Shown: positions 46,312 through 55,125 of the stretch, piece by piece
Position numbering within the stretch: position 1 is the stretch's first letter
Layout of the letters: each line of letters opens with the position of its first letter
DNA from: Bacteroidota bacterium
Lineage (GTDB): Bacteria > Bacteroidota > Bacteroidia > Bacteroidales > FEN-979
Length of the DNA stretch: 64,000 nucleotides
Direction: 5' to 3'
Assembly: GCA_026391835.1 (NCBI GenBank)
Contig: JAPLDF010000070.1
Span: forward strand, 1-64,000
Notes under the pieces: generated by a model
Database searches by the model: none
What the model saw: only the letters and a program-made list of their open reading frames with translations
What the model was told of the DNA's origin: nothing
Position numbers and translations under genes: made by a program

Positions 46312-47541
46312 TTATTTACTTTTGGTATCGTCGTCACTGAAGTTAAGAATGTGTCCCATCTTTTCCTTTTTGGTTTTCATATACCGGATATTTTTAGCAT
46401 TGCTGACGGTTTGAATCGGGATACGTTCAATAAGTTCGAGTCCGAAGCCTTCGATACCTGAAATTTTCTTGGGGTTGTTGGTCAGCAAACGCAGTTTTTT
46501 AATGCCCAGGTCAACGAGAATTTCAGCCCCTGTGCCATAATCACGCAGATCAGCATCAAAACCAAGTGCCGTATTGGCCTCAACGGTATCCATTCCCTGG
46601 TCCTGCAGCGAGTAGGCCCGCATTTTATTATTCAGGCCGATGCCGCGCCCTTCCTGCCTCATATAGAGCAATACGCCGCGCCCTTCGCTGGCAATCCGTT
46701 TCATAGCCAGTTCAAGCTGGTCGCCACAGTCACACCTGAGAGATCCGAAAACATCCCCCGTAAGGCATTCTGAATGAACACGGACCAGAACAGGTTCCCC
46801 ATCATTTACTTCTCCCTTCACCAGGGCAAGGTGATTTTCCCTGCTGATCTTACTCACATAGCTGTACACTTTGAACTCTCCGTACTTGGTAGGCATGTCA
46901 ACCACAGCTGCACGCTCAATAAGGGTTTCCGATTTCCGGCGATAATCTATCAGCGCCGCAATTGTGACGATCTTCAGGTTGTGTTTCTTAACATATTTCA
47001 TCAGTTCGGGGATGCGTGCCATTGAGCCGTCTTCGTTCATGATCTCGCAGATCACCCCCGCAGGGTATAAACCTGCCATGGTGGCCAGGTCAACGGATGC
47101 CTCCGTATGGCCGGCCCTTACCAGGACACCGCCTTCCCTGTATTCGATCGGGAAAATGTGCCCCGGCCGTGTAAAATCCCTGGCCTTGGTTTGGTTGTCA
47201 ATGAGCCTGTTGATGGTGAGTGAACGTTCCTGGGCTGAAATGCCGGTGGCACATTCAATGGCATCAACCGAAACGGTAAATGCAGTCCGGTTGGGGTCGG
47301 TGTTTTTTACAACCATGCGCTCTATATTCAACTCCTCCAAACGGTCTCGGACGATTGGCAGGCAGATCAGGCCGCCGCCGTTTTTTGCCATAAAATTGAT
47401 GACTGCAGGAGTGACTTTTTCAGCAGCAATCACCAGGTCGCCTTCATTTTCGCGATCTTCATCATCAACCACCACGATCATTTTTCCCTTGCGAATATCC
47501 TCGAGCGCCTCATCGATGGTGTTAAATTTATATTTTGTCAT
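46312..47541 (-). CDS. ribBA: Bifunctional DHBP synthase / GTP cyclohydrolase II
   Basis: 409 residues from the first ATG at 47541 (a TTG 21 bases earlier is possible). The N-terminal half is 3,4-dihydroxy-2-butanone-4-phosphate synthase (DDEDRENEGDLV, FTRPGHIFPI, GHTEASVDL). The C-terminal half is GTP cyclohydrolase II with the zinc motif CLTGDVFGSLRCDCG and the MRQEGRGIGL loop. It supplies both precursors for riboflavin synthesis. Third gene of the FMN-riboswitch operon. Confidence 0.95.
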   Translation of the reverse strand: MTKYKFNTIDEALEDIRKGKMIVVVDDEDRENEGDLVIAAEKVTPAVINFMAKNGGGLICLPIVRDRLEELNIERMVVKNTDPNRTAFTVSVDAIECATGISAQERSLTINRLIDNQTKARDFTRPGHIFPIEYREGGVLVRAGHTEASVDLATMAGLYPAGVICEIMNEDGSMARIPELMKYVKKHNLKIVTIAALIDYRRKSETLIERAAVVDMPTKYGEFKVYSYVSKISRENHLALVKGEVNDGEPVLVRVHSECLTGDVFGSLRCDCGDQLELAMKRIASEGRGVLLYMRQEGRGIGLNNKMRAYSLQDQGMDTVEANTALGFDADLRDYGTGAEILVDLGIKKLRLLTNNPKKISGIEGFGLELIERIPIQTVSNAKNIRYMKTKKEKMGHILNFSDDDTKSK

Positions 47542-47643
47542 ATTTGAATTATTAGCAGTCAATTGGTGTTTTTGCGTTGTTTCTTCAATCTTTCGGAGAT
47601 TATTTTAGTGCTCCGGTTAAATCGTATCATCGGTGAGAGAAAA

Positions 47644-48285
47644 TTACAAAAAATTATTCCTGGCAAGAAAATCCATATCTATATTCCTGCCTGTTGAATG
47701 AGGCATAGTAAGCCTTTCAACATATTTGGCAATGATGTCACATTCAATGTTCACCAGGTCACCGCTTTTTTTGTGCATCAGCGTGGTCACTTTCTGTGTA
47801 TGCGGGATGACCGACACGCTGAATGAGCCGGTTTCGACGGTTGTTACGGTCAGACTGATGCCATCAAGGGCCACCGACCCTTTATCTGCCACATAACGAA
47901 GTAGTTGTTCATTGGCGGAGATGTTGTACCACACAGCGTTGTCCTCCTCCCAGCGACGGATAATTTTGCCGGTTCCGTCAATATGACCGCTCACAAGGTG
48001 TCCCCCAAGTCGGTCCGTCAGCCGAAGTGCCCTTTCAAGGTTCACAGCGCTTCCGGTTTTTAGCATGTTTAAACTCGTTTGCCGGATCGTCTCAGGCATT
48101 ACATCCGCCGTGAAATAATCAGGTCCGAAAGCTGTCACCGTCAGGCAGACGCCATTTGTACTAATACTGTCGCCCACCTTCATATCTTCGGTAACCAACC
48201 TTGCCTGGATACTGATCCGGGAAGATTTTACTCCATGTGTAATGGCTTTGACAATCCCGGTTTCTTCAATAATTCCTGTAAACAT
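47644..48285 (-). CDS. ribE: Riboflavin synthase, alpha subunit
   Basis: 213 residues with the two internal lumazine-binding repeats typical of the enzyme: MFTGIIEETG opening, SISTNGVCLTV in the first repeat, and DGISLTVTTVETGSFSV with HTQKVTTL in the second. It dismutates two lumazines to riboflavin. Second gene of the operon, 27 bases after ribD. Confidence 0.95.
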   Translation of the reverse strand: MFTGIIEETGIVKAITHGVKSSRISIQARLVTEDMKVGDSISTNGVCLTVTAFGPDYFTADVMPETIRQTSLNMLKTGSAVNLERALRLTDRLGGHLVSGHIDGTGKIIRRWEEDNAVWYNISANEQLLRYVADKGSVALDGISLTVTTVETGSFSVSVIPHTQKVTTLMHKKSGDLVNIECDIIAKYVERLTMPHSTGRNIDMDFLARNNFL

Positions 48286-48312
48286 ATTCTAACTTCATTA
48301 TTCGATATTCGA

Positions 48313-49407
48313 TTATATTATCCACCCTTCAACCATTAAATCGTCACCAACTTTTCTCACCCTGAGATTTGCAAGGTTGATTGCATCCTCCATTTTTTCA
48401 ATACCTGTACCACCAACAGCAGTCGGGGCGCCCGCTCCGCCGAGAATTTTCGGAGCGATAAAACTGACAACCTTGTCCACCACTCGTTCCTGCAAAGCTG
48501 AAAAGGCAAGTGTACTGCCCCCTTCGATCATGACACTGTCGATACCCATTGAGCCCAGCGACTGCATCACAAAACCAAGGTCAACCCTGTTGTCTTTCAG
48601 CGGGCAGATCATCACCTGGGCTCCCATTCGTTCAATTTGTTTCAATTTACGGGGATCAGCATGTCCGGTTGTGGCAACAATGGTCAACTGCGGATCGTTG
48701 GTCAGCACCTTTGCCGTCAGTGAAATGCGGCCAAACGTGTCGGCAATCACTTTCAACGGGTTTTTCCACTCACCCTTCATCCGGATGTTCAGCAGTGGAT
48801 CATCAAAAATAACCGTGTTCACGCCTACCATCACGGCACTTAACTGCTGGCGGAGCAGGTGAACCAGTTTGCGTGACGGTTCGCCGGTAATCCAGCGGGA
48901 GGCGTTTGTGACCGTTGCAATTTTGCCGTCAAGTGTCATGGCCGTTTTCAGCAGGACAAATGGCTGTTTTGTGCCAATAAATTTAATAAACACTTCGTTC
49001 ATCTGCCTGGCTTCCGGCTCCAGCAATCCGGTTTCCACCATGATGCCGGCGGATTTCAAAAAAGCGCTCCCTTGCCCGTTAACAACCGGGTTTGGATCTT
49101 CCATGCTGATCACCACCCTGGAGATTTTTTTCTCAGCGATCAGGTTTGCACAAGGTGGTGTTTTTCCGTGGTGCGAGCAGGGTTCAAGTGTTACATATAA
49201 AGTCGAACCTGAGGCATCCTGTGATGATACGCCCTGCAAGGCGTTCACCTCGGCATGGTTTCCACCAAAAAAATCGTGAAATCCTTCTCCGACGATCTTC
49301 CCATCCTTCACCAGAACAGCTCCCACCATAGGGTTGGGATTAACCCATCCCGCTCCCCGCTTTGCAAGGCTGATAGCCCTCTTCATATATTTCAGATCAT
49401 CCGTCAT
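48313..49407 (-). CDS. ribD: Bifunctional pyrimidine deaminase/reductase
   Basis: 364 residues. The N-terminal deaminase has the zinc ligands in HAEVNAL and EPCSHHGKTPPC. The C-terminal reductase domain carries VGVNTVIFDDPLLN and IEGGSTLAFS. It performs the second and third steps from the GTP-derived pyrimidine. The ATG at 49405-49407 falls in the first unit of a heptamer repeat array, and other ATGs in that array run into TGA. First gene of the rib operon, downstream of the FMN riboswitch. Confidence 0.95.
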   Translation of the reverse strand: MTDDLKYMKRAISLAKRGAGWVNPNPMVGAVLVKDGKIVGEGFHDFFGGNHAEVNALQGVSSQDASGSTLYVTLEPCSHHGKTPPCANLIAEKKISRVVISMEDPNPVVNGQGSAFLKSAGIMVETGLLEPEARQMNEVFIKFIGTKQPFVLLKTAMTLDGKIATVTNASRWITGEPSRKLVHLLRQQLSAVMVGVNTVIFDDPLLNIRMKGEWKNPLKVIADTFGRISLTAKVLTNDPQLTIVATTGHADPRKLKQIERMGAQVMICPLKDNRVDLGFVMQSLGSMGIDSVMIEGGSTLAFSALQERVVDKVVSFIAPKILGGAGAPTAVGGTGIEKMEDAINLANLRVRKVGDDLMVEGWII

Positions 49408-49444
49408 TCGTCATTTGTCATTTGTCATTCGTCATTCGTCATTC
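49403..49444. repeat. Heptamer array containing the ribD start codon
   Basis: Six units of GTCATTC or GTCATTT (C/T at the last position only). On the minus strand each unit contains ATGAC, so the array offers several ATGs just ahead of the true start. It lies between the riboswitch terminator and ribD. Confidence 0.88.
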
Positions 49445-49472
49445 GTCCGTCCTCCATCCCCGTTTCCTGCAC

Positions 49473-49505
49473 AAAAAAAGCCCTGTCACTCAATGGCAAC
49501 AGGGC
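49473..49505 (-). terminator. Intrinsic terminator of the FMN riboswitch
   Basis: Minus strand: GCCCTGT, a 12-base loop, ACAGGGC, then seven T. It lies 43 bases after the riboswitch and 66 bases before ribD, the place expected for the expression platform: FMN binding should favour termination and shut off the rib genes. Confidence 0.85.
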
Positions 49506-49547
49506 GTAATCCTATTTAATATGATAAATCGGTCAGATTAAATACGA

Positions 49548-49690
49548 TTCTTCTTCCATCCAGACTTTACTGTCGGTGCCGTAATTGCAACGGCTCGGTT
49601 CCCTGAAAATCATGCAGTGAAATGATTGATGATTTATCGGGAGTCGCGGACTTTACCGCCGGTCGGGAATTTCACCCTGCCCTGAAGAAC
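49548..49690 (-). ncRNA. FMN riboswitch (RFN element)
   Basis: Reading the minus strand, the highly conserved RFN core is present: CAGGGTGAAATTCCCGACC, GGCGGT, AGTCCGCGA, then after a variable arm GAGCCG, ACCGACAGT and AAGTCTGGATGGAAGAAGA. These are the conserved bases of the six-helix FMN aptamer. It precedes ribD-ribE-ribBA-ribH and is followed by an intrinsic terminator, so it acts by transcription termination in response to FMN. Confidence 0.95.
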
Positions 49691-49758
49691 CAATTTTATT
49701 TTTATGAACTGCTTTGATGAATCGTTTTGTAATGTAGACTAAAGTCGAATTTCAAATG

Positions 49759-49766
49759 CAAAGATA
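49759..49766 (-). promoter_or_regulatory. -7 box of the riboflavin operon
   Basis: Minus strand TATCTTTG, a full TAnnTTTG match, about 70 bases before the riboswitch. The stem of the upstream gene's terminator ends at the very next base (49767), so that hairpin occupies the place of the -33 region. Confidence 0.5.
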
Positions 49767-49812
49767 TTAAAATAAAAACACTGTTAACGAATTAACAGTG
49801 TTTTTATTTTAA
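49767..49812. terminator. Perfect 21-bp palindromic terminator
   Basis: Two 21-base arms (49767-49787 and 49792-49812) are perfect reverse complements around a CGAA loop. The core CACTGTTAA/TTAACAGTG is flanked by A-rich and T-rich ends, so it can work in both directions. It starts 9 bases after the stop of the minus-strand T9SS cargo gene and separates it from the rib promoter. Confidence 0.88.
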
Positions 49813-49820
49813 TCGCAACT

Positions 49821-52160
49821 TTACTGAACGATCATCTTTTCAGTGATGATGTTTTTTCCGGTTTTTAGCTGAACAAAATAGATTCCCCGGGCATAGCCTG
49901 ATATATCCATTTTCTTGACAACCGGGGATGAAGAAGCTTCAATATTTTCAGAGAAAAGTATTTTCCCGTCCATGGATGAAACCGAAAGTGATGCTGAACC
50001 GGCACTGATGCCCCTGATGCCAATGGTTACATTACCATGAGCAGGGTTTGGCTGAATGATCAGGCCGGGTGCTGAGTTGTTCTGGCCTGCAATGCCTGTG
50101 CATACGTCAAAAGTTACATGCTTTGTACCGGTTACATTCCCGCTGCATGGTAAATTCGAACTGGCAACCAGTTTAAGGTCTACAGAACCGGCAATTTTAT
50201 CGTTCAGGCTGGGGAGATAGGTTGTTTCAAATGTCGCATTATTTGTAAATGAACCGGATCCGGAGGTATTCCACTGGAACAGTTTGTAATTAGTTGCTGA
50301 ACCATGCAGGGGTATAGAGGTTACATACCAGCATACGGTCGTATCGGCACCTGCATTAACAACAGGTTTGTAAGCTGTATTTACCTCGATGGTGTCGTTC
50401 CGGGTTAATGTTCCGTCATTGGTGGTGGCAATATATTTGGTTGTATCGGTAGGAAGTACTTTGGGATTCTGGAGGGTCGAAGTGAACCCGGCCGGTATGG
50501 AACTCCATGAATAAGTGTACGTTCCTGAACCTCCGTATGGTGCTACGTTGAGTTGGGTGGAATCGCCGAAACAGACAGGGTTTGGCAGGGCAGTGGTTAC
50601 AGTTGAAAAAACATTGCTGAAGGAGAAGGAACCAACTCTGGTTTTCCAGTTGGCACTTGAAGTAGTGGAAAAATATTCCTGGGTATACCAGAATTTGCCC
50701 ACTTCCGAAGGATCGGCAGCCATGGCACTGTAATCGCCCCAGCGGCCGTCGGTGTTGGTTTGTGAGCCTCCGCCGTTGATGATTCCTTTTTCGGCTATGG
50801 TCATGGTGCCAAGCGGATCGCCATTGAGCCTGCCAGTATAACGGATAGAGGGGTACATTGTTGAGCTGGAGATGGAGAAGCCGAGGGCAATGTTTCCTGC
50901 CGCATCCATGGCGATACTGCCCATCCAGCGCCAGTTGCCGTCACCAGGCGCATAAGTGCCTTCCTGGTACAGACTCCATGCACCTGCAATATTTCTCAAC
51001 TCCATCCAGCGGATACCTGCTGTACCGCTTACGTTGGCCGTGGTGTTTAACAGCATTGAAGAGTATGTGCCGAACTTGCGGTAGGGCATGCGGAACATGA
51101 TTCTTTTTCCCGACATGGCGTCGAGTTTCTGGGTTGTTCCTTTTTGCGGAATAGCATTTCCATTGAGTGTTCCAAACATGGAAATAGGAATTGTGTAGTT
51201 CTGCAGGAACGTTGAGTTGGCAGGAGTTGTCCAGTCAACATGAAAATCGTACAATTTGACAGATGTTGATGTCAGGTAGCCAACGGGGCAGGGAGTCCCT
51301 GCAGGTGGGAAATCACTGTCGCAATCTGCGGCCTGGGTGCCTTCAGCAGAGGATGGCATGTTGAACATGACCATGCTTGCAGAAAGATCGCCTACCAGCA
51401 TTTTAGACCTGTCCATTGCAACAGCGGAAGGGCCGAGCCAACTGCCGGCACCTGCTGAAAAACGGCGGATGGTCATATAATAACCATCTCCCCACACTGC
51501 AAGTTTAGGATAATCGGGCATATCGGTAAAAGTGAACTGGTAACGATACCAGGTTCCCGTTGGGTCGTTGGTTTGTGAAATCGCTACATTCTCGTAAAAT
51601 GGACCATTGGGATAATTTGGCAGTGCGAACTGGCTAAACAGCCACCTGTCGGCATTTTCATCGTAAAGAAGAATTGCATCACCATCATTGGTATTGTGCG
51701 GTAATCCGTTGAAAATAGTACTGCTGTTGGTTGGTCCCATCAGTTTATTTCCGTTTTTATCATATATGGCAAACCTGGAATTTACAACCTGCATGTAATG
51801 GTTGAAACTCACATCACCATCAGTATCAGGAGGATAGGAACCGGCTGCACCAACGCCATCAAAGTTTTGAATCGTCGTGTCGGTAACAGACTTTCCAAAA
51901 GAAAATTGAGGAACAGGATCAGGGCCCTGGGAATCCTTGTTAATGGATTCATTGGTATATGTATTCAGTTTGTTTTTAACAATTCCCTGTTTCCATGAAT
52001 TGTCAATGATAGCGTCCGACTTTTGCACCATGTCCCTGAGGGGCGGAGAAACGTCAAAGTAGTTAGCCTTGATCACGACAGGCTTTTGGGTTTCCTGCTG
52101 CCCGAATGAAAAATTCATCCCAAGGAGAAGGAACAAGGAGAAAATAAAAATTTTTTTCAT
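49821..52160 (-). CDS. T9SS-secreted protein with type A sorting domain
   Basis: 779 residues. Signal peptide 1-20 (GMNFSFGQ). Residues about 85-540 form one large domain with many aromatic and Gly/Asn motifs (TDTTIQNFDGVGA, SYPPDTDGDVSFNHYMQVVN, DGRWGDYSAMAADPS). It is conserved in Bacteroidota exoproteins but I cannot assign an activity. One or two Ig/PKD-like segments follow at about 550-690. The C-terminal 80 residues are a T9SS type A domain (LIIQPNPAHGNVTIGI, ISGYARGIYFVQLKTG). Exported by T9SS. Followed by the palindromic terminator and preceded by its own -7 box. Confidence 0.85.
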   Translation of the reverse strand: MKKIFIFSLFLLLGMNFSFGQQETQKPVVIKANYFDVSPPLRDMVQKSDAIIDNSWKQGIVKNKLNTYTNESINKDSQGPDPVPQFSFGKSVTDTTIQNFDGVGAAGSYPPDTDGDVSFNHYMQVVNSRFAIYDKNGNKLMGPTNSSTIFNGLPHNTNDGDAILLYDENADRWLFSQFALPNYPNGPFYENVAISQTNDPTGTWYRYQFTFTDMPDYPKLAVWGDGYYMTIRRFSAGAGSWLGPSAVAMDRSKMLVGDLSASMVMFNMPSSAEGTQAADCDSDFPPAGTPCPVGYLTSTSVKLYDFHVDWTTPANSTFLQNYTIPISMFGTLNGNAIPQKGTTQKLDAMSGKRIMFRMPYRKFGTYSSMLLNTTANVSGTAGIRWMELRNIAGAWSLYQEGTYAPGDGNWRWMGSIAMDAAGNIALGFSISSSTMYPSIRYTGRLNGDPLGTMTIAEKGIINGGGSQTNTDGRWGDYSAMAADPSEVGKFWYTQEYFSTTSSANWKTRVGSFSFSNVFSTVTTALPNPVCFGDSTQLNVAPYGGSGTYTYSWSSIPAGFTSTLQNPKVLPTDTTKYIATTNDGTLTRNDTIEVNTAYKPVVNAGADTTVCWYVTSIPLHGSATNYKLFQWNTSGSGSFTNNATFETTYLPSLNDKIAGSVDLKLVASSNLPCSGNVTGTKHVTFDVCTGIAGQNNSAPGLIIQPNPAHGNVTIGIRGISAGSASLSVSSMDGKILFSENIEASSSPVVKKMDISGYARGIYFVQLKTGKNIITEKMIVQ

Positions 52161-52212
52161 GTTCTGTGGTGTGTGTTTTAACTGATGGTTGATATTCTGA
52201 CTTTACAGGTTA

Positions 52213-52220
52213 CAAAGTTA
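52213..52220 (-). promoter_or_regulatory. -7 box of the T9SS cargo gene 49821-52160
   Basis: Minus strand TAACTTTG, 52 bases before the ATG at 52160. Back to back with the -7 box at 52233-52240 on the other strand. Confidence 0.45.
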
Positions 52221-52232
52221 CAGAAAGTTGTC

Positions 52233-52240
52233 TATATTTG
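52233..52240 (+). promoter_or_regulatory. -7 box of the SDR gene
   Basis: TATATTTG matches TAnnTTTG, 50 bases before the ATG at 52291. Only 12 bases separate it from the opposing -7 box, so the two promoters may interfere. Confidence 0.45.
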
Positions 52241-52290
52241 AACATTATAATCAGCTTTTTATTTTCTTTTAACGACAAAACAAAATAATT

Positions 52291-52995
52291 ATGAATATCA
52301 TTGTAACCGGTGCAGCCAGAGGGATCGGGTTCGAGGTTGTTAAGGTGCTGGCCAAACATAAGCAGAATCATATTGTGGCTATTTCACGAAATGGGAAGGC
52401 GCTCAGGGAACTGGTAGCCGAATGCCTGCGCCTGTATCCCGATTCAAAAGTGACGCCATATGAATTCGATCTAGCACAGTTCGAGTTTTATCCATTTATT
52501 GTACAGCGGCTTGAAACCTTTATCCATACGTGCGACATTCTCATCAACAATGCAGGGAAACTGGTGAACAAACCTTTTGCCAAATTCGGACTTGAGGAAT
52601 TTGATGATACCTTTAATGTAAATGTCAAGAGCCCGTTTTTCCTGACGCAGGCCTTGCTGCCCATTTTAAACAAGGGGGCTCATGTGGTGAACATCAGCAG
52701 TATCGGCGGCGTGCAGGGGAGCAAGAAATTTCCTGGTCTTGCCGCCTACAGTGCGAGCAAGGGCGCCCTGGCCATCCTTACCGAAGTGCTGGCCGAAGAA
52801 CTCGCCGAAGCGGAGATCAGGGTAAACTGCCTTGCAATAGGGGCGGTACAAACGGAGATGTTTCAGAAGGCTTTCCCGGGTTTAAAAGCTTTGCAGAACC
52901 CGGCGCAGATCGCTCATTTCATTGCCGATTTCGCGGTAAACGGAGCGAAATATTTTAATGGGAAGGTGGTGCCGGTTTCGCTTTCGGTACCGTAA
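52291..52995 (+). CDS. Short-chain dehydrogenase/reductase
   Basis: 234 residues, classical SDR. The nucleotide-binding motif TGAARGIG lies at residues 6-13, NNAG in the middle, the catalytic Ser in NISSIGG and the YxxxK pair in YSASKG. The cofactor is probably NADPH, from the basic residue after the second strand (ISRNGKA). Substrate unknown; such enzymes in Bacteroidota include 3-oxoacyl-ACP reductase-like and sepiapterin-like forms. Cytoplasmic, single gene. Confidence 0.85.
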   Translation: MNIIVTGAARGIGFEVVKVLAKHKQNHIVAISRNGKALRELVAECLRLYPDSKVTPYEFDLAQFEFYPFIVQRLETFIHTCDILINNAGKLVNKPFAKFGLEEFDDTFNVNVKSPFFLTQALLPILNKGAHVVNISSIGGVQGSKKFPGLAAYSASKGALAILTEVLAEELAEAEIRVNCLAIGAVQTEMFQKAFPGLKALQNPAQIAHFIADFAVNGAKYFNGKVVPVSLSVP

Positions 52996-53041
52996 TCATT
53001 GAATTAAGAAAAGTTGTCGGATCTGTCGTCGGGTGGTAATT

Positions 53042-54271
53042 TTACAGGTAATCAACCTGGTTTGACCGGCTTTTGGTAAATGGTGCGATGGCCCGGTTGT
53101 ATATGCCATGGACGTAGGCAATGGCCATGCCGTAATTGGTTACAGGGATTCCAGCGTCGATGGCCGGTTTAAGCCTGCTGATAACCTGTTTGCGGGTGAT
53201 CATGCACCCGCCGCACTGGATTACCATGGCATAATCGGTGATTGGCCGTGTTATTTTGCTTAACCCGGCAACTACATCGAATTCAAGTTTTTTTCCCGAA
53301 AAATTGGTCAGCCACCGTGGAATTTTCACACGGCCAATGTCGTCGCACGATACATGGTGGGTGCAGGATTCGAGGATGAGCAACCTGTCACCATCGCCCA
53401 GTTTCGATAAATACGGTGTCCCTTTCATGTAGTTGATAAAATCCCCTTTCTGCCTTGCCAGCACGATGCTGAAACTTGTGAGGGGAATTTCTTTTGGGAT
53501 GGCTGCATCGGCCTTCGGAAACACCTGGCTGTCGGTAATTACCAGTGCCGGCTTCGGGTTCATTTTTTTCAGAAAAGCATCCACTTCACGCTCTTTACAT
53601 ACCACCGCTATGCCATCGTGGTCGAGCACATCGCGGATGACCTGTACTTGTGGAAGAATCATCCGGCCTTCGGGGGCTTCGATGTCGATAGGGGTAATGA
53701 GCATCACCACATCGCCATAGGAGATCAGGTCGCCAACAAGTGTTTGCCTGTGAAAAGCAGTTTGGGGGATCGTTGTGCGGATCAGATCGATCACTTCCTC
53801 CATATTGGCGGGATGCAGGACACTGAAACCAATCACCGGGACACCATACGTTTCTTTGATCAGCCTGGCCAGTTCCGGGGTGAGTTCCACCTCGTCTGTT
53901 TTGTTGTGAATGATGAGGTATGGGAGGTCGTTGGTTTGAAAATCCTGTACCAGGTTTTTCTCAGGATCGTCAAATTCATTGCCGGCGATGACCAGGATGG
54001 CCAGGTCGATGATCTTCAGCATATCCTTCGTTTTGCCAACCCTTTTCATGCCAAGTTCTCCGGAATCATCTATCCCCGCCGTATCGATCATTACGACCGG
54101 CCCGATCCCGGCAATTTCAATCGATTTTTTAACGGGATCAGTCGTGGTACCGGCAACTTCAGAAACAATCGCGATATCCTGGGCAGTTAATGCATTGATC
54201 AGGGAGCTCTTGCCGTTGTTTCTTCTGCCAAAGATGCCGATATGCGGCTTGGTGTCTCTTCCTTTTGTCAT
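53042..54271 (-). CDS. hydF: [FeFe] hydrogenase maturation GTPase HydF
   Basis: 409 residues, full length. P-loop GRRNNGKSSLINAL at residues 15-28 and switch motifs GTTTDPV and DTAGIDD define the GTPase domain. A dimerisation domain follows, then the C-terminal iron-sulfur domain with SCTHHVSCDD and the CGGC motif, the ligands of its cluster. HydF is the scaffold on which HydE and HydG assemble the 2Fe subcluster for HydA. Neither hydE, hydG nor hydA is in this window. It begins 8 bases after the DUF4249 gene and could be cotranscribed with it. Confidence 0.95.
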   Translation of the reverse strand: MTKGRDTKPHIGIFGRRNNGKSSLINALTAQDIAIVSEVAGTTTDPVKKSIEIAGIGPVVMIDTAGIDDSGELGMKRVGKTKDMLKIIDLAILVIAGNEFDDPEKNLVQDFQTNDLPYLIIHNKTDEVELTPELARLIKETYGVPVIGFSVLHPANMEEVIDLIRTTIPQTAFHRQTLVGDLISYGDVVMLITPIDIEAPEGRMILPQVQVIRDVLDHDGIAVVCKEREVDAFLKKMNPKPALVITDSQVFPKADAAIPKEIPLTSFSIVLARQKGDFINYMKGTPYLSKLGDGDRLLILESCTHHVSCDDIGRVKIPRWLTNFSGKKLEFDVVAGLSKITRPITDYAMVIQCGGCMITRKQVISRLKPAIDAGIPVTNYGMAIAYVHGIYNRAIAPFTKSRSNQVDYL

Positions 54272-54279
54272 CTGTTACG

Positions 54280-55125
54280 CTATTTAACTATTGTTTTTGC
54301 AAAACTATTTGAATAGGCTGCAAAAAATCCAATGCCGCTGTTGGTGACATTTCCGACAACATTGGCTGGCGGACCGGTGAAAAACGGGATGCTGATCCCT
54401 GATTGCTGCACCTGGTTGATGAAATCAAAATATTCTTTGGTGATGCCCGACATCTGAAGGATGACTGTGTCGCCGTAATGAAGGGTTTCCCAGTTGTGCT
54501 CATTGTTGATATAGATCACCTGAACGCCATCCATGTAACTCCCGTTGTAAAACTTATCATCGGATACAACCTTTTTTGTAAGGGTGTCGGTCATGAGGAT
54601 GCCATTCCTGTAAAAATTGAAGAGGTAATAATTGACTTCGTTCCCCGGTTCCTGCGCATATAACTTGATTGTCCATATTCCTTTTGGTCCCCATTCAGGA
54701 TGAAACTCGGTACCGATCGAATCGAGACGGGTCACCGGTGGCAGGTAACATGATGCATCAACAGTGGCATGCCCGGCAATCTCTTTTGCCAGGACTACAT
54801 GCAGGGTGTACGTTGAGCGTGCTTTCCCCACAAAAGTCGAATCAGTCTCATAGATCCCTGAAACACCCTTTTGCGATTCATGCAGCAAATAAACGTTGCT
54901 GCCGTCGCTGATGGAAACCGTTGCGTCCACAACTCTCGGGGCAGGTTCATTGGCGAAGTAGTCGGCAGAGGTAGTGAGTCCCACCCTGTATATGCCGGTA
55001 TCGGCAGTGATGCTCCCATCCACTACCAGGCGGGTGTAGGTGGAGTCGAGCGTCAGGTTGATTTTTTCGGTACATGCTGCCGCCAGTATCGCAACCAGTG
55101 TTATAAAAAGGATTTTCTTAATCAT
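54280..55125 (-). CDS. DUF4249 lipoprotein, partner of the TonB receptor
   Basis: 281 residues from the ATG at 55125. Lipoprotein signal with lipobox LAAAC (Cys17). The rest matches the DUF4249 family: LDSTYTRLVVDGSITADTG near the start, VSISDGSNVYLLHE, YTLHVV, and a C-terminal GIGFFAAYS motif. The start overlaps the end of the TonB receptor gene by 8 bases, a sign of coupled translation. In Bacteroidota, DUF4249 lipoproteins are usually found next to a TonB receptor and may act as its surface lid; the substrate is unknown. Confidence 0.9.
   Translation of the reverse strand: MIKKILFITLVAILAAACTEKINLTLDSTYTRLVVDGSITADTGIYRVGLTTSADYFANEPAPRVVDATVSISDGSNVYLLHESQKGVSGIYETDSTFVGKARSTYTLHVVLAKEIAGHATVDASCYLPPVTRLDSIGTEFHPEWGPKGIWTIKLYAQEPGNEVNYYLFNFYRNGILMTDTLTKKVVSDDKFYNGSYMDGVQVIYINNEHNWETLHYGDTVILQMSGITKEYFDFINQVQQSGISIPFFTGPPANVVGNVTNSGIGFFAAYSNSFAKTIVK

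Noticed and set aside
39391-49444. Heptamer arrays as CRISPR arrays
   Set aside because: Units of 7-8 bases are contiguous, with no spacers and no cas genes nearby.
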